Source of the DNA: an uncultured Lachnospiraceae bacterium
GTDB lineage: Bacteria; Bacillota; Clostridia; Lachnospirales; Lachnospiraceae
Reading direction: 5' to 3'
Assembly (NCBI GenBank): GCA_910585005.1
Contig: CAJUCN010000004.1
Coordinates: 151,630-215,629 of the forward strand
DNA: 64,000 nucleotides
Positions 1-9,697 of this stretch are shown one piece after another. A model generated the notes under the pieces. That model was not told the origin of the DNA. It did not search any database and saw nothing but the letters and a program-made list of their open reading frames with translations. The stretch's first letter is position 1; each line of letters opens with the position of its first letter. The position numbers and the translations under genes were made by a program.

Positions 1-1
1 G

Positions 2-274
2 GGAGGAAGCATTGTAGCTGCCGGCGATGGGACAGTGGTTTCGGTAGGCGCTGATGATACCTATCCGTTGATTATTGAAATCGAACACGGCAATGGTTAC
101 CGGACGCGTTATATGTGCAGGCAGGATGCAGGCAATAGGCCGGAAGAAGGTACGCAGGTTCGTGTGGGGGATACTCTGGTTACTATTGAGGCGGAAACCG
201 CTCAGCTTGATTATCAGGTTATTTTGGAAGATCAGCCGATCGATCCGTTGATGATATTAGATGCAAAAGGATAA
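2..274 (+). CDS. M23-family peptidoglycan endopeptidase, C-terminal end (partial)
   Basis: Open reading frame running in from the left edge; about 90 residues remain. The text GGSIVAAGDGTV, followed by a hydrophobic strand, HGNGYRTRY and a late VRVGDTLVTI element, follows the LytM/M23 fold: the 'G..V.AA..G.V' strand, the 'H.nG..T.Y' region and 'V..Gq.i'. In active M23 enzymes HxH is in the last region; here the motif is EHGNGYRTRYMCR, so the second catalytic histidine of the usual 'Y.H' is replaced by 'YMC', and the protein may be a degenerate LytM-type regulator. It ends 13 bases before the bactofilin start, and M23 peptidase-bactofilin pairs are known to act together in cell-wall shaping. 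The N-terminus, and so any membrane anchor, is outside the window. Confidence 0.75.
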   Translation, partial: GGSIVAAGDGTVVSVGADDTYPLIIEIEHGNGYRTRYMCRQDAGNRPEEGTQVRVGDTLVTIEAETAQLDYQVILEDQPIDPLMILDAKG

Positions 275-287
275 AAGGAGGAAAATT

Positions 288-692
288 ATGTTGGGAAAAA
301 ATAAAAATGCAGCTTATGTGGATGATCCACATGCAAAGGTAGGCACATTGATCGGTAAGGGTACTACTTTTGACGGTGATTTATCCTCTTCCGAAGCAAT
401 TCGGGTTGACGGTGTAATAAATGGAAACTGTACTTGCGGGAGCAAATTGATCCTTAGTCCGGACGGACAGGTAAAAGGGAATATTTCTGCCCAGAGTGTC
501 CTTGTTTCCGGTCAGGTTGACGGTGATATCACAGCTCGCGGAAAATTGGAGATTCTCTCTACCGGAAAGATTTCAGGAAATATTATTGCCGGTTCCCTTG
601 TGATTGATGAAGGCGCTTGCTTTGATGGAAGATGTACGATGACGACGGAAACATCTCCATCGTCAGTTCCGGCTGAGGATGAGGAATATTAG
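288..692 (+). CDS. bactofilin (polymer-forming cytoskeletal protein)
   Basis: 134-residue protein with a bactofilin core from about residue 20 to 120: repeated short strands such as GTTFDGDL, IRVDGVINGN, VKGNISAQSVLVSGQVDGDI and GKISGNIIAGSLVIDEGA, typical of the right-handed beta-helix that polymerises without nucleotide. Short unstructured charged tails flank it. The ATG at 288 is chosen because it has an AGGAGG site at about 277-282; an earlier in-frame ATG at 261 lies inside the upstream gene and has no site. Bactofilins form membrane-associated filaments that recruit cell-wall enzymes, which fits the M23 peptidase directly upstream in the same operon. Confidence 0.9.
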   Translation: MLGKNKNAAYVDDPHAKVGTLIGKGTTFDGDLSSSEAIRVDGVINGNCTCGSKLILSPDGQVKGNISAQSVLVSGQVDGDITARGKLEILSTGKISGNIIAGSLVIDEGACFDGRCTMTTETSPSSVPAEDEEY

Positions 693-839
693 GGATTGTA
701 TCAGATGTAATTTAAGTTTCAGGAGAAAGGGATGCAGTTTTGATACAGGTGTTATCTATAATAGCAGTATGGATTAACAAGGTAGAACCGTTAGTCTGTG
801 CTGCTTTTTGTGACATTGATTGGAAAGGATCATGAACAG

Positions 840-2636
840 GTGAAAAAATATCTTCTTTTTGTATTTATTGCAAGTCTTTTAACCCTGTTAGCAGTTTACG
901 TTGTTAAATACCGGCAAACAGGTATTGGGCAGAATGATCTTAATGATATCGTAACGATTCCGGGGCCAATCATAGAGCCGAAAGAGTTTTCTGAAGATGA
1001 CAAAAAAAGTAATGAGACATATGATCCTGTAGAGGAGTCAAACAATCCATATGCTGAGTACAGGGAAACATTCAGCGGCTATTATTTGTATGATATTTAT
1101 GAGACAAATAAAAAAAGTGAGGCAGACGGGGACTGGTTTGTGGAAGGCAGTGAAAAATTTGCTTATCATAAACAATTTGATCCCCTTCATGACGAAAATT
1201 TAAATTTTGAATGGAGTATTGAACTTTCGGAAATGGAGGGGACAGATCCACTTTCAGATTCTTTGAATCAATATCATCGAGAACTCTTTGAAGAGCAGAA
1301 GACTCTTATGGAAACGCATCAAAAAGAAATGATGGAAATGGAACCGGATGAAATAAGGGATCGCTGGATGTCCATTCGTTTTTCAAACAATCTATCTACA
1401 CGAGCCTCATTTAAATGGGGAAATGTTTTTACTGTTGTTGATATGGAAAATACCCAGGACCGGAGGTGCTGGCCTATTATAGCAAATTTTAACAGCGTGT
1501 CCGGAAAGCGGTATGAATTGGAGGATTTATTCTGCATAGAAAATTATAGGGAAAAGTTATCTGAAATTGTCAGGGAAGAAAAAAACGTACCTGGCGGGCT
1601 TTCAGAATCGTTTTCGTTTCTGATGGGGGATCAGGGATTATTACTCATGGATGCTTCCTGGCCGCCAATAGAACCGCTCCCCTTGATTGAATGGGAAATA
1701 CTGGAAGATATGATGGCCCCTGAAATTTGGAAAGACATTCATACAAGGAGAACTGCTTCTGAAATTGCATATGAAGAGTTTCTTAATGGACAGAGGGAAG
1801 TTTTTATTGAAAAAGAGAACACGGACTTTCTAAAGTACCTTCTTGAGGATAATTATTGCAGCCATCTGTCTATGGAAGATATTTTAAAGACGCTGGGAGA
1901 GAATTATGATCTGGAACAATATAATAATGACCATCGGATTGAAACCATAGAGTATACCTTTATAGACAGTTATCATATAGGAAAAAAAGAACTTGCCGTT
2001 AAATTTACCTTTTCCTGTGGCGTTGAACATATAAACATAGTCTTTATTATTGTATATGAAGATGGCATACTTTATCTTCGTCATGTTTTTGATTCATGGA
2101 ACCGATTTGGGGCGGATCTGTATGAGCACGGGCTCATAAAAAGTTGGGGAAGCGGCGGTGCATCCACAGCCTATGAAGGAGAAGATTTTCTAGACAAAGA
2201 CGGAAGAGCGCAGACGGTCTATAAAGCTGTTTTGAACTGGGGCCAATACGAACCGGAATTATTTGAACAGATATTTGGATCAAGCGAATCCTCCATGACC
2301 ATGATTCTTTTAAAAATGGAATACAGCATTTGGGATAAAACGTATGTTTGTCTGCAAAAACCAGACAAAGATGAACTGAAGGAATTCTTGGGCATAGATC
2401 TAATGCAGGAAACCTTTGATGAAAAATGGAAGGAATTCTGTAAACGATATGAACAAAAAAACGGAAGGCTTTATACCATGGAAGAGATTGATGAGCAGAT
2501 TTGGAGACGCCGGAGAGAGCTTGGGATTTTGGAACAATGGGTAGAAACAACAAAGCCAGACTGGAAAGCGGTAAATCATCCGGCTTACAAACAATATGTG
2601 AAAGAGATTGACGCGATTTATGTTGGAAAATTATGA
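840..2636 (+). CDS. membrane-anchored protein of unknown function with a possible DUF3298-like domain
   Basis: About 598 residues if translation starts at GTG 840 (a longer in-frame start exists at 798). GTG 840 begins a lysine pair followed by a hydrophobic stretch of about 20 residues, a good signal anchor, and GGAAAGGA lies upstream. The rest is acidic and aromatic-rich, presumably outside the cell. The middle part, with PIIANFNSVSGKRYELEDLF and, after it, an FSFLMGDQGLLLMD segment and a PLPLIEWEIL segment, resembles the DUF3298/RsiV-type extracellular domain (a target/sensor of cell-wall stress), but this is only by eye. No enzyme motif seen. It stands alone between the bactofilin gene and the L21 leader. 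Confidence 0.6.
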   Translation: MKKYLLFVFIASLLTLLAVYVVKYRQTGIGQNDLNDIVTIPGPIIEPKEFSEDDKKSNETYDPVEESNNPYAEYRETFSGYYLYDIYETNKKSEADGDWFVEGSEKFAYHKQFDPLHDENLNFEWSIELSEMEGTDPLSDSLNQYHRELFEEQKTLMETHQKEMMEMEPDEIRDRWMSIRFSNNLSTRASFKWGNVFTVVDMENTQDRRCWPIIANFNSVSGKRYELEDLFCIENYREKLSEIVREEKNVPGGLSESFSFLMGDQGLLLMDASWPPIEPLPLIEWEILEDMMAPEIWKDIHTRRTASEIAYEEFLNGQREVFIEKENTDFLKYLLEDNYCSHLSMEDILKTLGENYDLEQYNNDHRIETIEYTFIDSYHIGKKELAVKFTFSCGVEHINIVFIIVYEDGILYLRHVFDSWNRFGADLYEHGLIKSWGSGGASTAYEGEDFLDKDGRAQTVYKAVLNWGQYEPELFEQIFGSSESSMTMILLKMEYSIWDKTYVCLQKPDKDELKEFLGIDLMQETFDEKWKEFCKRYEQKNGRLYTMEEIDEQIWRRRRELGILEQWVETTKPDWKAVNHPAYKQYVKEIDAIYVGKL

Positions 2637-2646
2637 AAATGTAGTC

Positions 2647-2675
2647 TTGACAATAGCTAGTTTGGATGCTATAGT
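2647..2675 (+). promoter_or_regulatory. promoter of rplU operon
   Basis: TTGACA (2647-2652), 17-base spacer, TATAGT (2670-2675). It begins just after the previous gene stops and would start transcription near 2683, giving a 5' leader of about 90 bases before rplU. Confidence 0.8.
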
Positions 2676-2682
2676 TTATGAG

Positions 2683-2760
2683 TATGCCGCATAACGAGGT
2701 CGAAGTGTGCCTGTCGGCGCCACCGCAGTTAGCGAGAAACATCAGTAATACTGATGAGAA
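2683..2760 (+). ncRNA. probable ribosomal protein L21 leader
   Basis: Untranslated stretch between a strong promoter and rplU. It holds GCCGCATAACGAGG, a GTCGGCGCCACCGC segment and a clean 7-bp hairpin CATCAGT-aat-ACTGATG (2740-2756) immediately ahead of the AAGGAGG site. L21 leaders are a known autoregulatory RNA class ahead of rplU in Firmicutes; position and layout fit, but the match to the class was judged by eye. An open frame starting at 2678 through this region is not thought to be translated. Confidence 0.6.
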
Positions 2761-2773
2761 GGAGGTATTCCAT

Positions 2774-3079
2774 ATGTACGCAATCATTGTAACAGGCGGA
2801 AAACAGTACAAGGTTTCTGAAGGCGACGTGCTTAAAGTGGAAAAGCTTGATGCCCAGCCCGGAGATACTGTGACATTTGATCAGGTTGTTGCTGTAAGCG
2901 ATAAGGAACTTAAGGTTGCTGGCGATGTAAAGGGTGCAAGCGTATCTGCAACTGTTATGGAACAGGGCAAGCATCGTAAAGTAATTGTTTACAAGTATAA
3001 GAGAAAAACCGGATATCATAAGAAAAATGGTCACAGGCAAGCATACACACAGGTTAAGATTGACAAGATCAATGCTTAA
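2774..3079 (+). CDS. rplU: 50S ribosomal protein L21
   Basis: 101 residues, the normal length. Starts [14 protein letters not shown] and contains the family signature FDQVV and, near the end, [14 protein letters not shown] with a basic C-terminal tail. L21 binds 23S rRNA in the large subunit. The ATG at 2774 follows GGAGG at 2761-2765. First gene of rplU-prp-rpmA, an order conserved in Firmicutes, and probably feedback-regulated through the leader RNA upstream. Confidence 0.98.
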   Translation: MYAIIVTGGKQYKVSEGDVLKVEKLDAQPGDTVTFDQVVAVSDKELKVAGDVKGASVSATVMEQGKHRKVIVYKYKRKTGYHKKNGHRQAYTQVKIDKINA

Positions 3080-3096
3080 AGTGTGAAAAAGTTAAG

Positions 3097-3426
3097 ATGA
3101 CAACCATAATGATTATAAGATCCAAAAATGGGAACTATAAGCAAATGACTTGTATGGGTCATGCCGGCTATGCTGATGCTGGCGAAGACATTGTCTGTGC
3201 AGCCATATCTATGTTGGTGATCAATACCATCAATTCCCTTGAGGTATTGACGGATGCTAAGATGCAGGTAGATGTTAAGGAAGATACTGGCAGGATTGGC
3301 CTTGTGTTTGAGGAAGATCTGAAAAAAGACGGTGTCCTTCTTATGGATTCTCTTGTTCTTGGATTAAAAAGCATTGTAAAGCAATACGGCAGGCAGTATT
3401 TAAAACTTAAATTCAGGGAGGTGTAA
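3097..3426 (+). CDS. prp: ribosomal-processing cysteine protease Prp
   Basis: 109 residues (YsxB/Prp family). Prp removes the N-terminal extension of L27 in Firmicutes. The catalytic pair known from the Staphylococcus aureus enzyme, His22 and Cys34, is present at exactly those numbers within GHAGYADAGEDIVCAA when translation starts at 3097, which supports this start over the in-frame ATG at 3109. It sits between rplU and rpmA, the gene for its substrate, with 17 and 3 bases of spacing, so enzyme and substrate are made together. Confidence 0.95.
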   Translation: MTTIMIIRSKNGNYKQMTCMGHAGYADAGEDIVCAAISMLVINTINSLEVLTDAKMQVDVKEDTGRIGLVFEEDLKKDGVLLMDSLVLGLKSIVKQYGRQYLKLKFREV

Positions 3427-3429
3427 AAC

Positions 3430-3714
3430 ATGTTAAAGCTGAACCTTCAATTTTTTGCTCATAAAAAAGGTGTTGGTTCTACCAAAAATGGTAGAGACTC
3501 CGAATCCAAAAGACTGGGTGCGAAAAGAGCTGACGGGCAGTTTGTAAAAGCTGGGAATATTTTATACAGACAGCGCGGAACAAAGATCCATCCGGGTATC
3601 AATGTAGGGCGCGGTGGTGATGATACATTATTCGCAAAGGTCGATGGTGTACTTAGATTCGAAAGAGTAGGAAGAGACAAAAAGCAAGCTTCCGTTTATC
3701 CGGTAGAGAAATAG
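3430..3714 (+). CDS. rpmA: 50S ribosomal protein L27, with Prp-cleaved N-terminal extension
   Basis: 94 residues. The start [14 protein letters not shown] carries the [11 protein letters not shown] extension that Firmicutes remove with Prp after the second Phe; the mature protein then begins [15 protein letters not shown], whose tail reaches the peptidyl-transferase centre. The core [13 protein letters not shown] and [17 protein letters not shown] are standard. AGGGAGGTG lies ahead of ATG 3430. It follows prp by 3 bases and is followed by a strong terminator. Confidence 0.98.
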   Translation: MLKLNLQFFAHKKGVGSTKNGRDSESKRLGAKRADGQFVKAGNILYRQRGTKIHPGINVGRGGDDTLFAKVDGVLRFERVGRDKKQASVYPVEK

Positions 3715-3729
3715 TACGAATTATGCTTG

Positions 3730-5080
<1,351 letters not shown>

Positions 5081-5104
5081 TACGGAAAGGAGCATGAAAT
5101 TGTT

Positions 5105-5395
5105 ATGACGAGTAAACAGCGTGCTTATTTAAAGGGGCTTGCCATGAATATAGAGCCGGTACTCCAAATCGGAAAAGCCTGTCTGACTCCGGAGGTAACA
5201 GAGGCAGTTAGTGAAACATTCAATACCCGGGAACTGGTAAAAATTGCCGTACTGAAAAACTGCATGGAAGATCCCAGGGAAGTAGCCTCCATGTTGGCAG
5301 AACGAACCTCTTCCCAGGTGGTACAGGTCATTGGGAAAAAAATTGTGTTGTATAAGGAAAATAAAAATTTCAAAAAAATTGAGCTTCCTAAATAG
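5105..5395 (+). CDS. yhbY: YhbY-family ribosome-associated RNA-binding protein
   Basis: 96 residues, a single CRM-type domain. It starts MTSKQRAYLKGLAM and contains VLQIGKACLTPEV and ELVKIAVLKNC, matching YhbY/YqeI proteins that associate with pre-50S particles. A GKAC in place of the GxxG loop is normal variation in the family. It lies 24 bases after obg and 20 bases before nadD. Confidence 0.95.
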   Translation: MTSKQRAYLKGLAMNIEPVLQIGKACLTPEVTEAVSETFNTRELVKIAVLKNCMEDPREVASMLAERTSSQVVQVIGKKIVLYKENKNFKKIELPK

Positions 5396-5415
5396 AGAAG
5401 AAAGAAGGGACGGAT

Positions 5416-6027
5416 ATGGAAAAGAAAATTGGCATTATGGGCGGAACTTTTAATCCGATCCATTTAGGGCATCTTCTCCTTGCAGAACAGGCAAAAGAAG
5501 CCTTTGACTTGGATGAAGTACTTTTTATTCCCAGTGGAAATCCTTATATGAAAGATACTGCGCCAGTTCTTGATGGAAAGATCCGGGCGCGTATGACAGC
5601 GCTTGCTTTGGAAGGACATCCGTGCTTTTCTATCTCTTCCATAGAATTGGACAAATCTGGACCTACTTATACTTATGAGACATTGGAAACATTAAAAGCT
5701 AAAAACCCTGATGATACCTATTATTTCCTTGTAGGCGCCGACAGCCTTCTTACAATGGAAACGTGGAAAAATCCTGAGAGGATTTTTCAAAATTGTGTTG
5801 TGGCAGCATCGGTAAGGGGAACAGGAACAGAAGACAAGATCAGAAAGATTGCAACACATTTAATATATGAATATCATGCAGACATCCGCATTCTCCCGGT
5901 GAGGTTTATAGATATTTCTTCTTCCGAGATTAGAGAGAGGATATCAAAAGGGAAATCCGTGCGCTATATGCTTCCAGAAAAAGTCTGGAACTACATTTAT
6001 GATAACAATCTGTATCAGAATATCTAA
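5416..6027 (+). CDS. nadD: nicotinate-nucleotide adenylyltransferase
   Basis: 203 residues. The nucleotidyltransferase motif GGTFNPIHLGHL is at about residues 9-20 and the closing ISSSEIRERI motif is near residue 175. NadD converts nicotinate mononucleotide and ATP to deamido-NAD in NAD synthesis. The gene ends exactly where the yqeK ribosome binding site begins (TAA ATGGAGGAA), so the two are tightly coupled. Confidence 0.96.
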   Translation: MEKKIGIMGGTFNPIHLGHLLLAEQAKEAFDLDEVLFIPSGNPYMKDTAPVLDGKIRARMTALALEGHPCFSISSIELDKSGPTYTYETLETLKAKNPDDTYYFLVGADSLLTMETWKNPERIFQNCVVAASVRGTGTEDKIRKIATHLIYEYHADIRILPVRFIDISSSEIRERISKGKSVRYMLPEKVWNYIYDNNLYQNI

Positions 6028-6042
6028 ATGGAGGAATCCTAT

Positions 6043-6609
6043 ATGAAAACTGCCGACATCAAAAAGATCCGTAAAAAGATGGAAAAAATGTTAGATGCCA
6101 AACGTTTTGAGCATACGCTGGGAGTTGCCTACACAGCTTCCGCACTTGCAATGCGCTACGACGAAGACATAAACAAGGCGTTGACAGCAGGACTTTTGCA
6201 TGATTGTGCGAAATGCATCAGCAATGAAAAGAAAATTGCCATCTGTGAAAAACATAATATCCCTATCAATGAGGTAGAACGTGAAAACCCTTTTCTTCTT
6301 CATGCTAAGGTAGGAAGTTATATGGCAATGAAGCAGTTTAATATCCATGACCAGGATGTGATTAACGCGATCTTAAACCATACGACCGGAAGGCCAGGGA
6401 TGTCACAGCTTGAAAAGATAATTTATGTTGCTGACTATATTGAGCCTGGAAGAAGACAGGCCCCAAACCTGCAGCAGATCAGAAAAGAGGCATTTCAGGA
6501 TTTGGACAGGGCGCTTGTTATGATCTTAGGAGATACGCTTCAGTATTTGAAAAGTACAGGTATGCCTGTGGACAGTATGACGCAAAAAACATATGATTTT
6601 TATATTTAA
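6043..6609 (+). CDS. yqeK: YqeK-family HD-domain phosphohydrolase (Ap4A hydrolase)
   Basis: 188 residues. An HD domain with FEHTLGVA, LLHDCAKC (the HD pair), LHAKVGSYMA and a late YVADYIEPGR motif marks the YqeK family, symmetrical Ap4A hydrolases found beside nadD. ATG 6043 is preferred because the in-frame ATG at 6028 is part of its ribosome binding site (ATGGAGGAA). The gene is between nadD and rsfS and all three have short spacing. Confidence 0.93.
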   Translation: MKTADIKKIRKKMEKMLDAKRFEHTLGVAYTASALAMRYDEDINKALTAGLLHDCAKCISNEKKIAICEKHNIPINEVERENPFLLHAKVGSYMAMKQFNIHDQDVINAILNHTTGRPGMSQLEKIIYVADYIEPGRRQAPNLQQIRKEAFQDLDRALVMILGDTLQYLKSTGMPVDSMTQKTYDFYI

Positions 6610-6628
6610 AGAAAAATGGAGGAATATT

Positions 6629-7003
6629 ATGTCAGAACCGATGATGAATATTAAGGCCTTAGCGGGAAAGGCAATCCTGGCCCTTGAGGACAAAAAAGCA
6701 GAAGATGTCCGAATCATTGATATTAGTGAAGTATCGGTGATCGCTGATTATTTTATTATAGCGAATGGAAATAATGGCAGCCAGATTCAGGCAATGGCAG
6801 ATGAAGTAGAGGAGAAGCTTTATAAAGCCGGATGTCCGTTAAAGCAAAAGGAAGGGTACAATAATGCCAACTGGGTTCTTTTGGATTTCGGGGATATTAT
6901 TGTCCACATTTTTGATAAAGAAAACCGGCTATTTTATGACCTGGAACGCATTTGGAGAGATGGGAAACAAATTCTCCCGGAAGAATTGAAATCAGAAGCA
7001 TAA
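6629..7003 (+). CDS. rsfS: ribosome silencing factor RsfS
   Basis: 124 residues; family hallmarks are DIRxxDIS-like text (RIIDISEVSVIADYFIIANG), QIQAMADEVEE, W-V-L-L-D-F-GDIIVHIF and the end FYDLERIW. RsfS binds L14 and blocks subunit joining when nutrients are low. ATG 6629 follows TGGAGGAATATT; the longer frame from 6593 overlaps yqeK and is not needed. Last gene of the operon, followed by a hairpin. Confidence 0.96.
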   Translation: MSEPMMNIKALAGKAILALEDKKAEDVRIIDISEVSVIADYFIIANGNNGSQIQAMADEVEEKLYKAGCPLKQKEGYNNANWVLLDFGDIIVHIFDKENRLFYDLERIWRDGKQILPEELKSEA

Positions 7004-7052
7004 TGAAAGGAATCAGAGTTTTCTGATCCCTTTCATTCATACACTTTTTCGT
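7003..7052. terminator. probable terminator between rsfS and the convergent DUF378 gene
   Basis: Inverted repeat ATGAAAGG-A-ATCAGA (7003-7017) with TCTGAT-C-CCTTTCAT (7022-7036), one mismatch; T-rich stretches follow at about 7041-7057. It lies between two genes that point at each other and may serve both. Confidence 0.65.
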
Positions 7053-7069
7053 TTTTTATCCTGCAGAGC

Positions 7070-7288
7070 CTAGGTGTTTGATCTTTCCGTTCCGCCGGTA
7101 TACATATAGAAGGTTATCAGATACAAACCGCAGATACCGACAATTGCGTAGATAATCCGTGCAAGCCAGGACATGTTCCCAAAGATAAATGCCACCAGGT
7201 CAAAAGAAAAAAATCCAATCAATCCCCAGTTCACCGCACCAATAATGGCAAGTGTAAGCGCTATGCAGTCTAACAATTTATTATTCAT
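7070..7288 (-). CDS. DUF378 family small membrane protein
   Basis: 72 residues with two hydrophobic segments (about 8-32 and 42-62). The text ALTLAIIGAVNWGLIGFFSFDLV, with the conserved NWGL, is the DUF378 signature. Function is unknown; members are small inner-membrane proteins. It has a GGAGGTGGATG site and is transcribed away from livJ. A weak 6-bp hairpin is found at 7317-7336 in the shared upstream region. Confidence 0.88.
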   Translation of the reverse strand: MNNKLLDCIALTLAIIGAVNWGLIGFFSFDLVAFIFGNMSWLARIIYAIVGICGLYLITFYMYTGGTERSNT

Positions 7289-7381
7289 TTTTCATCCACC
7301 TCCATACATAAGTTTTGAAAGCTTTTTAAGGCTTTCAGGTTTATTTTTGCCAAAAATCTAAAAAATATGTAAAACACTAAG

Positions 7382-7410
7382 TTGACAAGAAATTTGTTTA
7401 TGTGTATAAT
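7382..7410 (+). promoter_or_regulatory. promoter of the liv operon
   Basis: TTGACA (7382-7387), 17-base spacer with TG just upstream of TATAAT (7405-7410). A near-consensus sigma-A promoter 33 bases before livJ. Confidence 0.88.
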
Positions 7411-7442
7411 TGTATACAAAATAATTTTGAGGAGGAAAAATT

Positions 7443-8684
7443 ATGAAAAAAATTACCAAAATAATGAGTCTTATTCTTGCATGTGCAATGACCATGACAT
7501 TGCTTGCAGGATGTGCGGATGCAGGGGCTAAGGATGCTGCAGAGCCATCTTCTGACGCAGCAGCTGGGACAAATGCGGATGCGGAAGATAATGGAAACGC
7601 AGGCACCCACACAGAAGCCGTATTTATGATAGGGGCGATTGGCCCGGCTACTGGCGGTGCGGCTGTTTATGGAATTGCCGTAAAGAATGGTACGGAACTT
7701 GCAATTAAAGAGATCAATGAAGCTGGCGGTATCAATGGCGTTATGATCGAGTATAATTTCCAGGACGATGAACTGGACAATGAAAAATCCGTCAATGCGT
7801 ACAATACTTTAAAGGATTGGGGTATGCAGATGCTTGTTGGTACGACCACCAGCGGATGCTGTATTGCGGTTAAGGCAGAAACATCCAATGACAATATGTT
7901 CCAGTTGACTCCTTCCGGATCAGCCGTTGATATCCTGAAAGATAACGACAATGTTTTCCAGGTATGTTTTACAGACCCTAACCAGGGAATCGGTGCGGCA
8001 CAGTACATTGGCGATAACTCTGTAGCACAGAAGGTTGCTATCATTTACGATAGTTCTGATGTATATTCATCTGGCATTTATGAAAAATTCACACAGGAAG
8101 CGGAAAATCAGCCTTTTGAGATTGTATCTGCAGAAGCGTTTACGGCTGATAACAAGACGGACTTTTCCGTACAGCTCCAGAAGGCAAAAGATGCGGGGGC
8201 GGAACTGGTCTTTCTGCCAATCTACTATACGGAAGCTTCTTTGATCCTTACCCAGGCAAATGCAATGGGATATGAGCCAAAGTTTTTCGGATGTGACGGG
8301 TTAGATGGTATTCTTAATGTTGAAAATTTTGATACTTCTTTAGCGGAAGGGGTTATGCTTCTTACTCCATTCGCAGCAGATGCAGAAGATGAAGCAACCA
8401 AAGCATTTGTAAGCGCTTATCAGGCTGCTTACGGTGATACGCCAAATCAGTTTGCAGCAGATGCTTATGATGCAGTCTATATCATCAAGGCTGCCATTGA
8501 AAAGAGCGGCGCTATGCCTACAGAAAGTGTATCTGATATCTGTGACAAATTAAAAGTAGCAATGACAGAAATTACAGTGGATGGTCTAACTGGCGAAGCT
8601 ATGACTTGGGATTCGGATGGTGCAGTTAATAAGTCTCCTAAAGCAATGGAAATCGTTAACGGCAATTACTCACTTATCCAGTAA
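7443..8684 (+). CDS. livJ: branched-chain amino acid ABC transporter substrate-binding lipoprotein
   Basis: 413 residues. Signal peptide with a lipobox LLAGC (Cys24), then an Ala/Asp-rich linker and a type I periplasmic-binding fold starting FMIGAIGPATGGAAVYG, with EINEAGGINGV and IYDSSDVYSSG segments as in LivJ/LivK-type proteins. It would capture Leu/Ile/Val or a related amino acid at the cell surface for LivHMGF. GAGGAGG precedes ATG 7443. A terminator directly after the gene probably keeps binding protein made in excess over the membrane parts. Confidence 0.93.
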   Translation: MKKITKIMSLILACAMTMTLLAGCADAGAKDAAEPSSDAAAGTNADAEDNGNAGTHTEAVFMIGAIGPATGGAAVYGIAVKNGTELAIKEINEAGGINGVMIEYNFQDDELDNEKSVNAYNTLKDWGMQMLVGTTTSGCCIAVKAETSNDNMFQLTPSGSAVDILKDNDNVFQVCFTDPNQGIGAAQYIGDNSVAQKVAIIYDSSDVYSSGIYEKFTQEAENQPFEIVSAEAFTADNKTDFSVQLQKAKDAGAELVFLPIYYTEASLILTQANAMGYEPKFFGCDGLDGILNVENFDTSLAEGVMLLTPFAADAEDEATKAFVSAYQAAYGDTPNQFAADAYDAVYIIKAAIEKSGAMPTESVSDICDKLKVAMTEITVDGLTGEAMTWDSDGAVNKSPKAMEIVNGNYSLIQ

Positions 8685-8697
8685 TGCAAAATGGCCA

Positions 8698-8736
8698 ATG
8701 AGGGTTGCAGAGTAATGCAGCCCTCATTTTTCTTTT
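8698..8736 (+). terminator. terminator between livJ and livH
   Basis: Stem ATGAGGGTTGCA / TGCAGCCCTCAT (12 bp, one G-T wobble) with a 6-base loop, followed by TTTTTCTTTT. It lies inside the liv gene set and is best read as a partial terminator that lowers expression of livHMGF relative to livJ. Confidence 0.88.
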
Positions 8737-8800
8737 ACTTGCCAGTGATACTGATTATCTGATATACTTAATTGACAAAATTATACACAGAGGTGTTTTC

Positions 8801-9685
8801 ATGAGTTTTATATCCTATTTGATCAACGGAATAAGTTTAGGAAGCGTATATGCCATTATTGCCCTTGGCTACACTATGGTGTATGGAATCGCAAAAATGC
8901 TGAATTTTGCCCATGGCGATGTCATTATGGTTGGGGGATTTACTATATTTTATGCGGTCAGTATGCAGGGGCTACCGCCTTTTGTTGGAGTGCTGCTGGC
9001 AGTGGTATTATGTACGATCCTGGGAATTACGATCGAATACATTGCCTATAGGCCGTTGAGACAGGCGGCGTCTTCTCTTGCGGTCCTTATCACTGCAATC
9101 GGTGTCAGTTATTTGCTGCAAAATCTCGCTTTACTGATTTTTGGGGCAAATACCAAAGCATTTACATCTGTTGTAACGATTCCTGCCATAAAGCTTGCTA
9201 AGGGACAGATCACTATTTCCGGGGAAACGATTGTAACAATCATTTCCTGCATTGTCATTATGGTGGGGCTTAGCTTATTTATTAATAAAACAAAAGCAGG
9301 ACAAGCAATGCTGGCAGTGTCGGAGGATAAGGGTGCAGCACAGCTTATGGGGATTAATGTGAATCGTACCATTTCTCTTACGTTTGCCATTGGTTCGGCG
9401 CTTGCTGCCATTGCTGGAATGCTGCTTTGCTCCGCTTATCCCTCACTTACCCCTTATACTGGTTCTATGCCGGGAATCAAGGCATTTGTGGCTGCCGTGT
9501 TTGGGGGTATCGGATCGATCCCCGGTGCATTGATTGGCGGGGTAGTTCTTGGTATTATAGAAATTCTCGGGAAGGCATATATATCGTCCCAAATGGCGGA
9601 TGCCATTGTGTTCCTTGTCTTGATCATTGTCCTTCTTGTTAAACCTACGGGTATTCTCGGAAAGAAAATTCAGGAGAAGGTATAG
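8801..9685 (+). CDS. livH: branched-chain amino acid ABC transporter permease LivH
   Basis: 294 residues, the normal LivH length, with about eight membrane segments. Start text ISYLINGISLGSVYAIIALG, then GYTMVYGIAKMLNFAHGD, is the family signature, as is GGIGSIPGALIGG near the end. ATG 8801 has AGAGGTG upstream; the longer frame from 8705 begins inside the preceding terminator and is rejected. Forms the channel with LivM. Confidence 0.95.
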   Translation: MSFISYLINGISLGSVYAIIALGYTMVYGIAKMLNFAHGDVIMVGGFTIFYAVSMQGLPPFVGVLLAVVLCTILGITIEYIAYRPLRQAASSLAVLITAIGVSYLLQNLALLIFGANTKAFTSVVTIPAIKLAKGQITISGETIVTIISCIVIMVGLSLFINKTKAGQAMLAVSEDKGAAQLMGINVNRTISLTFAIGSALAAIAGMLLCSAYPSLTPYTGSMPGIKAFVAAVFGGIGSIPGALIGGVVLGIIEILGKAYISSQMADAIVFLVLIIVLLVKPTGILGKKIQEKV

Positions 9686-9697
9686 GAGGAAACAGAC

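Noticed and set aside
2678..2773. Upstream extension of the rplU frame from ATG 2678
   Set aside because: It lies in the leader RNA, has no ribosome binding site, and adds residues absent from L21.
7317..7336. Hairpin GAAAGC/GCTTTC between DUF378 and livJ as a terminator
   Set aside because: Only 6 bp with an 8-base loop, and it lies between divergent genes where no transcript needs to end.
8739..8768. TTGCCA-18-TATACT as a second promoter for livH
   Set aside because: Spacing is long and the -35 weak; it could raise livHMGF expression but the support is thin.
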